From positions 1 through 6,550 of the forward strand of contig JAREAF010000174.1 in NCBI GenBank assembly GCA_029240475.1: DNA of 6,550 nucleotides, given 5' to 3'. This document shows positions 1 to 5,280 of the stretch, in pieces. Position 1 is the stretch's first letter; each line of letters starts with the position of its first letter. Under the pieces are notes generated by a model, which saw only the letters and a list, made by a program, of their open reading frames with translations, was not told the DNA's origin and did no database searches. A program made the position numbers and the translations under genes. This DNA is from Rhodospirillales bacterium. GTDB lineage: Bacteria > Pseudomonadota > Alphaproteobacteria > JAREAF01.

Positions 1-293
1 TCGCCCAGGAAGCCCTCGAGCTGCCCCCGCGCGGCGAGCACCGCATGTCCGGTTCCGAGCGGCGGGTCCTGGATGGCAACGGGCCGGGGCGCCACGAACT
101 CGGCCACGGCGTCCTGGCCCGGAGAAAGCACGACCACTTCGCGCGCGGGCGCGAGCGCCGCGAGCGCGTCCAGCACATGGCCGATCATCGGCCGGTTCGC
201 GACCGGATGGAGCACCTTCGGCAGCGGCGACTTCATCCGCGTGCCCTTGCCGGCGCCCAGGATCACGGCCGCGAGCGGCGGTCTCTGCGTCAT
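1..293 (-). CDS. glmU: GlmU, N-terminal part (bifunctional UDP-GlcNAc pyrophosphorylase / GlcN-1-P acetyltransferase), cut by window edge
   Basis: The ATG is at 291-293 and 97 codons are visible before the gene runs off the left edge. GlmU acetylates glucosamine-1-phosphate and then uridylylates it to UDP-GlcNAc, the cytoplasmic precursor of peptidoglycan and LPS. Only the uridylyltransferase domain is seen here. It has the nucleotide-binding signature LGAGKGTRM (residues 12-20; most family members have LAAG at its start), then PKVLH with K26, Q75, and LGTGHAV with G80-T81. These correspond to the E. coli UDP-GlcNAc-binding residues K25, Q76 and G81-T82. A modest GAGG (304-307) lies 10 bases upstream of the ATG. 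The gene follows the DUF3108 pair on the same strand after 123 bases, so it could be co-transcribed or have its own promoter. The family is near certain from the motifs. The C-terminal left-handed beta-helix acetyltransferase domain is outside the window, so a stand-alone uridylyltransferase cannot be fully excluded. Confidence 0.93.
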   Translation of the reverse strand, partial: MTQRPPLAAVILGAGKGTRMKSPLPKVLHPVANRPMIGHVLDALAALAPAREVVVLSPGQDAVAEFVAPRPVAIQDPPLGTGHAVLAARGQLEGFLG

Positions 294-331
294 GGAAAGC
301 GCGCCTCGCGATTGCCGGCCTCACGCTGCCA

Positions 332-377
332 GACCTCGCCGGGCAGTTCAACTTTGGGCGGTCCGTCCGGCGAGGTC
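332..377. repeat. Perfect 11-base inverted repeat between DUF3108 gene and glmU
   Basis: GACCTCGCCGG at 332-342 is exactly complemented by CCGGCGAGGTC at 367-377, with a 24-base loop. It sits in the 123-base gap between the end of the DUF3108 gene (417) and the start of glmU (293), so it would form a hairpin in the leader of glmU mRNA. On the plus strand it is followed by ATTTTGGG, but no plus-strand gene precedes it. On the minus strand no T-run follows, so it is not a textbook intrinsic terminator for the DUF3108 genes. It could be a processing or attenuation hairpin, a dyad operator, or chance in GC-rich DNA. Confidence 0.5.
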
Positions 378-416
378 ATTTTGGGTTATCGCGGGAGAGC
401 CGGCGCGGAGGGGATA

Positions 417-1220
417 TCAGCGGCTGGCCTGGCGATCGGCCCAGCGGGCCGAGGCCAGCTCGAGCCTGACCGCGCCGAGGCTGATCTCCGTTTCGATGCG
501 CACCGGCAGCGGGGGAGCGCCTTCAAGCACCCGTCCCAGCCAGATCACCGTATCGTCCAGCGGCCCGCGCTTGCCGGGTTTGAAGCCGTGCAGGGGCTTT
601 GATTTGAGCCGGCAGACGGTAAGCTTGCCGCTGTAAACCGAGTGGCTGGTCTGGGTGATGCTCTCCTGCGGCTCGCTCAAGAAGGTCACGTCGTACCGGC
701 GCTTGCCGTCGAAGATGGGCACCGTGCCGGAACAGGCGTCGGTCTCGGCCACCGACCGAAGCAGCGCGATCATCCCCGAGGCCGGATCGATGCTGCCCTC
801 CAGAAGCTCCGGGGGCGCCGGCTCCTCCGCGTCGTCGGCCGGAGTGAACCGGGTCACCGGCGCCCCCCCCGGCTGGAATGCGATGCTCAAGCCCTTGCGC
901 TTGTCGCGCTTACGAGTGGTGGTCGAGTAGAGCGCCGGCTGCAATCCCTTGCCGTTCTCGGCGCCTTGCGATTGGGCGGTGAAGGCGATCGGCTTCAGCT
1001 TGTCGACGAGGCCGACGGTGCGGCCTTGCAGCGCCACGGCGTAGCTCTCGTCCGAGCCTTCCGCCAGGTCCAGGCGCGCCTGCAGCTTCATGATGGTGAC
1101 GCCGCCGTACCGGACATCGTAGTCCAGCAGAAGTTCGGGCTCGGCCTTGGCCTCAGCCAGAGTTCCCCCTGCAAAGAGCAGCAGGGCCAGTGCAGCGGCG
1201 CGGAAGGTGGGCAGGCGCAT
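417..1220 (-). CDS. Secreted DUF3108-domain protein, downstream copy
   Basis: This is a 267-residue protein with a clear Sec signal peptide: MRLPTFR, then a hydrophobic stretch to about residue 23 and an AEAKA-type cleavage region near residue 26. The mature part should lie in the periplasm. The pattern matches DUF3108: an opening beta-strand segment (LLDYDVRYGGVTIMKLQARL, 31-50), a central GSIDPASGMIALL (142-154), C163 followed by PIFDGKRRYDVTF, and C203 in LTVCRLK. The molecular function of DUF3108 is unknown to me. C163 and C203 are spaced 40 residues apart, exactly as in the upstream paralogue, so a disulfide is likely. The ATG at 1218-1220 has a purine-rich GAGAGAAG immediately upstream and lies 12 bases after the preceding stop, which indicates co-transcription. 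The coding strand has a run of eight G's (863-870), a possible slippage site, but the frame is intact. The family call is confident and the role is not. Confidence 0.85.
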   Translation of the reverse strand: MRLPTFRAAALALLLFAGGTLAEAKAEPELLLDYDVRYGGVTIMKLQARLDLAEGSDESYAVALQGRTVGLVDKLKPIAFTAQSQGAENGKGLQPALYSTTTRKRDKRKGLSIAFQPGGAPVTRFTPADDAEEPAPPELLEGSIDPASGMIALLRSVAETDACSGTVPIFDGKRRYDVTFLSEPQESITQTSHSVYSGKLTVCRLKSKPLHGFKPGKRGPLDDTVIWLGRVLEGAPPLPVRIETEISLGAVRLELASARWADRQASR

Positions 1221-1232
1221 TCTTCTCTCGAC

Positions 1233-2054
1233 TTAGGACGGTCCGGCCGATGCCTCGACCAGGTCCACGGTGACGATGCCGAGAGCGGTCGTCAATTCCA
1301 GACGCACCGGAATGGTCGAGCCCGCCACCTCCGCCACCCAGGCGGTGCCCTGGCTGGGCAGGCGCTCGCGGCTGTCGTCGAGCTGATTGAGCTCGAGCTC
1401 GCAGCGCTGCGCCGGGCCGCCATAGAGCGAGCGCGGCAGCGCCTCGATCAGCTCCTCTCCGGTTGCGCGGGTGATCAGGTCGAAGCGCCGGCGCCCGTCA
1501 TAGACCGGAAGCGCCGCCGCGCAGGATCCGCTCGCGGCCACCGTGCTGAGCAGCGCGACCATGGCGCTGGCGGGATCCAGCGTCCCTTTGGCCTGCTCGG
1601 GCCTGGGATTGAGACTTGCGTCCTCCGGGCGCGGCGGCTCGAAGCGTGGCACCGGCGTGCCGTCCTTGGCATAGGCGATGGAGACCGGCCGACTGTCCAG
1701 AGCCGAAAGATTCTCGCCCGCGAATCGCTTGGGGCTGAGCCTTGGGCCGCGCGCCAGGCCTTCGGACCGTGCGGTGAATGACCAATCGTAGATCTGGCCG
1801 ACATAGCCGCCGGCCCGCCCGACGATATCGGCGCGATAGGGGCCCTGTGCGCTGCCGCCGGGCAAGGCCAGATCGGCCGTCACGGTCATCACGGGCAAGG
1901 GGCCGAGCAGGACCTGGTAGGACAAGGCAAGCTGGCCCGGGCTGGTCGCGGCCTGCCCTTGCGGCAGCAGGAACGCGGCGCCCAGGGCGCCGCCGGCCGC
2001 AATCGCGCGCAGCCACGAGCCGCACCGCCCCGGGACAAGGCCGAACCCCAACAT
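1233..2054 (-). CDS. Secreted DUF3108-domain protein, upstream copy
   Basis: With the ATG at 2052-2054 this is 273 residues: a basic N-terminus, a hydrophobic core (about 16-30) and a likely cleavage after GQA near residue 35, implying periplasmic export. The open frame continues upstream to 2219. That extension (55 residues, Arg/Pro-rich, no domain) would put the signal peptide internally and overlap the tRNA promoter, so I reject it. DUF3108 features are the LSYQVLLGPLPVMTVTADL strand region (44-62), GTLDPASAMVALL (157-169), C178, PVYDGRRRFDL (183-193), C218, and a C-terminal IPVRLELTTALGIVTVDL. It is a diverged paralogue of the next gene, with the same Asp-to-Cys (18) and Cys-to-Cys (40) spacings, pointing to a tandem duplication. 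I see no good Shine-Dalgarno before the chosen ATG. A -10-like CATATT (2062-2067) is placed so that transcription could begin at the ATG (leaderless). Function unknown. Confidence 0.8.
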   Translation of the reverse strand: MLGFGLVPGRCGSWLRAIAAGGALGAAFLLPQGQAATSPGQLALSYQVLLGPLPVMTVTADLALPGGSAQGPYRADIVGRAGGYVGQIYDWSFTARSEGLARGPRLSPKRFAGENLSALDSRPVSIAYAKDGTPVPRFEPPRPEDASLNPRPEQAKGTLDPASAMVALLSTVAASGSCAAALPVYDGRRRFDLITRATGEELIEALPRSLYGGPAQRCELELNQLDDSRERLPSQGTAWVAEVAGSTIPVRLELTTALGIVTVDLVEASAGPS

Positions 2055-2061
2055 GGCCCGG

Positions 2062-2089
2062 AATATGGTGCGAAAATGCGGCAAAGCAA
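2062..2089 (-). promoter_or_regulatory. Possible promoter of the DUF3108 pair (leaderless arrangement)
   Basis: On the minus strand TTGCTT (2084-2089) and CATATT (2062-2067) are separated by 16 bases. Both are partial matches to the sigma-70 consensus. Only 7 bases lie between the -10-like box and the ATG at 2054, so initiation at the usual distance would fall on the start codon. The absence of a Shine-Dalgarno fits this, but the boxes are weak. Confidence 0.25.
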
Positions 2090-2152
2090 AGGCGTGACTG
2101 GAGCCGCCCGGCCCAGCGCCTCGCCCGCAAGAGCCAAAAGAGGGCCGCCTTG

Positions 2153-2181
2153 TTGACACGAGCGCCGGCCGTGACCTAATG
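2153..2181 (+). promoter_or_regulatory. Promoter of the tRNA-Val gene
   Basis: A perfect -35 TTGACA (2153-2158) is followed after 16-17 bases by CCTAAT/CTAATG (2175-2181), a reasonable -10. It points toward the tRNA, whose mature 5' end begins about 64 bases downstream, leaving a 5' leader for RNase P removal. The rest of the 190-base spacer (2055-2244) shows no credible gene. Confidence 0.55.
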
Positions 2182-2244
2182 AAGACCTTCACCTCAGCGG
2201 GCCGCCGGAAGGCCCGCATCGGTTCCGCGGCACCAACAGCGGAC

Positions 2245-2319
2245 GGGCGCTTAGCTCAGCGGGAGAGCACACCCTTCACACGGGTGGGGTCGCAGGTTCA
2301 ATCCCTGCAGCGCCCACCA
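2245..2319 (+). tRNA. tRNA-Val (anticodon CAC), CCA encoded
   Basis: A complete 75-base cloverleaf is visible. The 7-bp acceptor GGGCGCT/AGCGCCC (2245-2251 with 2309-2315) pairs perfectly. The D-arm has GCTC/GAGC. The anticodon stem CACCC/GGGTG encloses the loop TTCACAC, giving anticodon CAC, which reads GUG (valine). The T-arm GCAGG/CCTGC has a TTCAATC loop, then discriminator A and genomic CCA (2317-2319). The gene has its own upstream TTGACA promoter. Its 3' end plus two following T's (2310-2321) is repeated exactly at 5233-5244, which suggests that it served as an integration site. No obvious T-rich terminator lies in the 31 bases before the converging cyclase gene. Confidence 0.97.
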
Positions 2320-2321
2320 TT
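2310..2321 (+). repeat. Candidate attachment site (left), within tRNA-Val 3' end
   Basis: GCGCCCACCATT covers the last six bases of the 3' acceptor strand, the discriminator base, CCA and two flanking T's. An exact direct copy lies at 5233-5244, 2923 bases away, flanking a two-gene block. tRNA 3' ends are the usual target of tyrosine-recombinase elements. A 12-base core is short for such sites, and no integrase is visible between the copies. Confidence 0.5.
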
Positions 2322-2350
2322 CCCTTCTCAGGCTGGACATTGAGGGTGGA

Positions 2351-4090
2351 TCATTCCGGCAGCCCAGCCTTGCGCAGCCCCTCGACAAGGCTATTGAAAT
2401 CCTCGGGTCTACGAACTGGGACGAGGTGCTTGAGATTAGACAAGCGCAAACCAGGGTCGAGCCCGCGCAAACGCGTCATCACCTTTGAGGCCAGATCGAG
2501 CCGTCCAATCAAAGCGGAGCTCGCCGCCAGAATGACATTTGCAGGAAGGTGGCCGGGATGCTCGGCGAAAGCCTTCTCCGCCCAACGCAGCGTCTCCTCA
2601 TAGTGGCCCGCACCGAAGTAAGCGTATGCGGTGGCGGTCTGCATTTGAACCAGCTGCGGGTCCTGCGGGCTAAGACGCATGGCGCGCCGGAGGTGGTCCA
2701 AGGCGATCTCCGGTTCACCGCGCCAGACACGCACAAATCCACTATAGAGCCATCCAAACGCCAAGTTCGGGTTGAGCTGGAGAGCGCGGTCGATCAAGGC
2801 GACACCGTTGTCGAGATCGCCTGCGATGTAGGCGAGGACGAAACCTGACGTCGCGAGCGCGACGGCGTCGTCCCCGCCCAACTCGGCCGCACGCTGTGCC
2901 AAGCGCTGCGCTTCCGCAGCTTCTCCTTCAGCATCCATCATCCAGCCTCGCCCCCTCCGCTGCGCGTAGCAGCGTGCCGCCATCGCATAGGCGGCGGCGA
3001 AGCTGCGATCGAGCTCAATTGCTCGACCGAACATCGTCAGCGCTTCCTCGTTGCCCGCCTTGGTCCAAAGATGAAGGCCTGACATGCCGCGAAGATAGTA
3101 GTCATATGCGTCCAGGCTATCGGTCGGCTTACGTTTCGCGCGTTCGATCTCGGCCTTTTCCAGTCGTGGGGCGATAGCTCCGACCACCCGAGCCGTTACT
3201 TGATCCTGCAGGTCGAAGATGTCTTCGACGCTGCCATCGAAACGGTCCGCCCAGAGATGCGCGCCAGTGGCGACGTCGATTAGCTGGCCGGCGATCCGCA
3301 CCCTGCCCCCGGCCTTTCGCACACTGCCTTCGAGCACGTAGCGCACGCCCAGTTCTCGCCCGATCTGCTTCACGTCCGTCGGGCGGCCCTTGTAGGTGAA
3401 GCTTGAATTGCGGGCGATGACAAAGAGCCAACGAAGGCGCGACAATGCCATCGTGATCTCCTCGACCACGCCGTCGGCAAAATAGTCTTGCTCCGGATCG
3501 TTGCTAAGGTTCTGAAATGGCAGGACTGCAACAGAAGGTTTGTCCGGAAGCGGAGGGGCCGACCTCGCGGCGGATCCATCCGGCCGAACCGAGTAGACAG
3601 CCACGAGCTCGGCTATGTTCTTGAGCCGCTCTTCGCCTCGTAGCTCGAAGCCAAATGGGACCTTCTGTCGAGCAAGGTCCGCAACACGTTGCGAAACACA
3701 GATGCCATTCGGCTCAGCCACTTCCTGCAGCCGCGCAGCCATGTTCACGGCTTCGCCATGACGGTCCTCGCCCTCTACGATCACATCGCCAACATGCACC
3801 CCGATGCGCCACTCGATGCGGGGCTCGTCGGTCATGCCGCGATTGGCGTCTTCCATCGCCTGCTGGATGGCCGCCGCGCATTCCACGGCATCCACAGCGC
3901 TGCCGAACTCCGCCAAGAGCCCGTCGCCCATCAGCTTGAAGATGCGACCGCGATGGCGCGCGATGGCTGGCTCGACCAACTGCATGCGCCTTTGGCGCAG
4001 CCGCTGGAACGTCCCGGCCTCGTCCCGCTCCATGAGACGGCTATAGCCGACCACGTCGGCGGCAAGGATGGCGGCAAGCCTGCGCTCCAT
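2351..4090 (-). CDS. Class III adenylate/guanylate cyclase with TolB/FlgO-like domain and TPR repeats
   Basis: This 579-residue protein is probably cytoplasmic, since no signal peptide or membrane segment is visible. I chose the ATG at 4088-4090 (MERRLAAILAADVVGYSRLM, a common N-terminus in this family). An in-frame TTG five codons upstream (4105) is possible, and neither start has a strong Shine-Dalgarno. In ATG numbering, the cyclase domain (about 5-170) has the metal aspartates D12 (ADVVGYS) and D56 (MGDG), the purine-contact candidates K52 and D109, and the transition-state pair N116 and R120 (VNMAARLQ), so it looks catalytically complete. A TolB/FlgO-like domain follows (about 185-300: PSVAVLPF, DYFADGVVEEI, YVLEGSV, GAHLWADRFDG). 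TPR-like helices occupy about 345-540. It should make a cyclic nucleotide, cAMP by family precedent, in response to an unknown partner. It is divergent from the TctC gene, converges on tRNA-Val, and lies inside the tRNA-bracketed block. Its base composition looks lower in GC than the left genes. Confidence 0.88.
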   Translation of the reverse strand: MERRLAAILAADVVGYSRLMERDEAGTFQRLRQRRMQLVEPAIARHRGRIFKLMGDGLLAEFGSAVDAVECAAAIQQAMEDANRGMTDEPRIEWRIGVHVGDVIVEGEDRHGEAVNMAARLQEVAEPNGICVSQRVADLARQKVPFGFELRGEERLKNIAELVAVYSVRPDGSAARSAPPLPDKPSVAVLPFQNLSNDPEQDYFADGVVEEITMALSRLRWLFVIARNSSFTYKGRPTDVKQIGRELGVRYVLEGSVRKAGGRVRIAGQLIDVATGAHLWADRFDGSVEDIFDLQDQVTARVVGAIAPRLEKAEIERAKRKPTDSLDAYDYYLRGMSGLHLWTKAGNEEALTMFGRAIELDRSFAAAYAMAARCYAQRRGRGWMMDAEGEAAEAQRLAQRAAELGGDDAVALATSGFVLAYIAGDLDNGVALIDRALQLNPNLAFGWLYSGFVRVWRGEPEIALDHLRRAMRLSPQDPQLVQMQTATAYAYFGAGHYEETLRWAEKAFAEHPGHLPANVILAASSALIGRLDLASKVMTRLRGLDPGLRLSNLKHLVPVRRPEDFNSLVEGLRKAGLPE

Positions 4091-4144
4091 GTCCCGTGGA
4101 TCCAACCCCGACTTGGACTGCTTGACGCATCAGCCTAGCACAGC

Positions 4145-4173
4145 TTGGGAAGCGATCGTTTCAACGCTATCGT
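4145..4173 (+). promoter_or_regulatory. Possible promoter of the TctC-family gene
   Basis: TTGGGA (4145-4150) and TATCGT (4168-4173) are separated by exactly 17 bases, each matching four of six consensus positions, about 70 bases before the ATG at 4245. They lie in the 154-base divergent spacer (4091-4244), which must also hold the cyclase promoter. I found no convincing pair of boxes on the minus strand. Confidence 0.3.
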
Positions 4174-4230
4174 AGGCGCAGCACGCACGCACGCCGCCTC
4201 TCGCCTTCAGCTCTGGTCCGGCAGCTTCGC

Positions 4231-4236
4231 GAGGAG
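4231..4236 (+). promoter_or_regulatory. Ribosome binding site of the TctC-family gene
   Basis: GAGGAG lies 8 bases before the ATG at 4245-4247. It fixes the start over downstream in-frame alternatives and keeps the twin-arginine signal sequence. Confidence 0.8.
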
Positions 4237-4244
4237 CCAACGTC

Positions 4245-5222
4245 ATGAAAGTCCCGCGCCGTCGAGTTCTGCAACTCGTAGCCGCGGCCGCCGCGCTCCC
4301 GACCGTTTTGCGAAGTGCAGGAGCACAAACCTATCCCTCGCGGCCAGTGCGTTGGGTGGTGCCATGGCCGCCAAGCGGCGCGGCCGATATCAGCGCGCGC
4401 CTGTTGGGACAGTGGCTGTCGGAGCGGCTTGGTCAAGCCATCGTTATTGAGAACCGCCCTGGGGCAGGCGGAAATATCGGCACGGAGATGGTCGCGACCT
4501 CGGCGCCCGATGGTTACACGCTGCTGCTGGTCGGATCGTTCAATGCGATCAACGCGACCCTGTACGAGAACCTCAATTTCGACTTTATCCGCGACATCGC
4601 GCCAGTGGCGGGCATCATGCGCAATCCGCTCGTACTGGTGGTGAACCGGTCGGTTCAGATCGAGACCGTCCCTGAGCTCATCGCTTACGCCAAGGCCAAT
4701 CCGGCCAAGCTTAACGTGGGAACCGGCGGGATCGGCAGCCCGCAGCATATGGCCGGCGAGCTATTCAGGATCATGGCTGGGGTCGACATGGTGTTTGTCC
4801 ACTATCGCGGCTCGGCCCCCATGCTCACCGATCTTCTTCGGGGAGAAGTGCATGTCTCGTTCGACCCCTTGCTCTCATCGATAGAGCACATCAGGGCCGG
4901 CACCTTGCGTCCGCTGGCGGTCACCACGAAGACCCGCTCGGAGGTGCTTACCGACATCCCGACCGTCGGTGAGTTTGTGCCAGGCTACGAGACGAGTGGA
5001 TGGACCGGGGTTGGCGTGCCCGTGGGCACGCCGGCGGAAGTCATCGACAGACTGAACGGGGAGATCAACACAGGGCTCGCTCAGGACACGATCAAGGGGC
5101 GCCTAGCGGATTTGGGCGCCACACCCCTTCCCGGCTCGCCAAGCGATTTCGCGAAGCTCATCATCGAGGAAACGGAAAAGTGGGCGAAGGTAATCCGGAC
5201 TGCCAAGATCAAGGCGGCGTAA
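4245..5222 (+). CDS. Bug/TctC-family periplasmic solute-binding protein with Tat-like signal
   Basis: At 325 residues this is the usual length for tripartite tricarboxylate transporter substrate-binding (Bug) proteins, which capture small carboxylates or related compounds in the periplasm. The N-terminus has PRRRVLQL (4-11), then an alanine-rich hydrophobic stretch and a cleavage region at SAGA-QT (about 27/28), a twin-arginine-type signal. The mature protein shows the family landmarks: YPSRPVRWVVPWPPSGAAD (30-48), ENRPGAGGNIG (69-79), GSPQHMAGELF (164-174), YRGSAPMLTDLLRGEV (187-202), FDPLLSS (206-212), IRAGTLRPLAVT (216-227) and GWTGVGVPVGTP (252-263). PWPPSGAAD replaces the more common FPAGGxxD loop, which may affect ligand choice. 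No TctA or TctB membrane partner is nearby, so it is an orphan binding protein that may serve a distant transporter or act in sensing. It is divergent from the cyclase. The ligand cannot be read from the sequence. Confidence 0.92.
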   Translation: MKVPRRRVLQLVAAAAALPTVLRSAGAQTYPSRPVRWVVPWPPSGAADISARLLGQWLSERLGQAIVIENRPGAGGNIGTEMVATSAPDGYTLLLVGSFNAINATLYENLNFDFIRDIAPVAGIMRNPLVLVVNRSVQIETVPELIAYAKANPAKLNVGTGGIGSPQHMAGELFRIMAGVDMVFVHYRGSAPMLTDLLRGEVHVSFDPLLSSIEHIRAGTLRPLAVTTKTRSEVLTDIPTVGEFVPGYETSGWTGVGVPVGTPAEVIDRLNGEINTGLAQDTIKGRLADLGATPLPGSPSDFAKLIIEETEKWAKVIRTAKIKAA

Positions 5223-5232
5223 TGTCGTAAGT

Positions 5233-5244
5233 GCGCCCACCATT
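5233..5244 (+). repeat. Candidate attachment site (right), copy of tRNA-Val 3' end
   Basis: This is an exact copy of GCGCCCACCATT, beginning 10 bases after the TctC stop codon. It includes the CCA triplet but none of the rest of the tRNA. Bases after it (TCTGAGGC, 5250-5257) partly resemble those after the tRNA (TCTCAGGC, 2326-2333, allowing a one-base shift), which may mean the original repeat was longer and has decayed. Confidence 0.5.
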
Positions 5245-5250
5245 GCCGAT

Positions 5251-5280
5251 CTGAGGCGATCTCCGGCCACCGGGGCTCAG
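5251..5280. terminator. Weak dyad between TctC and SGNH genes, possible bidirectional terminator
   Basis: CTCCGG/CCGGGG (5261-5266 with 5270-5275, one T-G pair) closes a CCA loop, flanked by CTGAG (5251-5255) and CTCAG (5276-5280). Two converging genes end here, so a shared terminator would be expected. There is no T-tract on either side, so intrinsic function is doubtful. If the preceding block is an insertion, this hairpin would originally have stood directly after tRNA-Val. Confidence 0.25.

Noticed and set aside
45..636. Two overlapping plus-strand open frames at the left edge
   Set aside because: Both are antisense to glmU and the DUF3108 gene, with shuffled Arg/Ser/Ala composition and no motif.
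642..1781. A 379-codon plus-strand open frame
   Set aside because: It lies antisense to both DUF3108 genes, which have signal peptides, shared motifs and operon spacing. The plus frame is low-complexity Arg/Gly/Ala-rich with no recognisable domain, as expected for a shadow frame in GC-rich DNA.
2055..2219. N-terminal extension of the upstream DUF3108 protein to 2219
   Set aside because: The 55 added residues precede the signal peptide, are Arg/Pro-rich with no domain, and overlap the tRNA promoter.
2320..2350. Terminator after tRNA-Val
   Set aside because: The pyrimidine-rich TTCCCTTCTC is not preceded by a convincing hairpin beyond the tRNA itself, so no terminator is called.
4181..4195. 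Short CACG-type tandem repeat in the divergent spacer
   Set aside because: It has only about three four-base units, too few to be a meaningful repeat or operator array.
4167..4748. A 193-codon minus-strand open frame over the start of the TctC gene
   Set aside because: It is antisense to a confidently recognised Bug protein and shows no family features.
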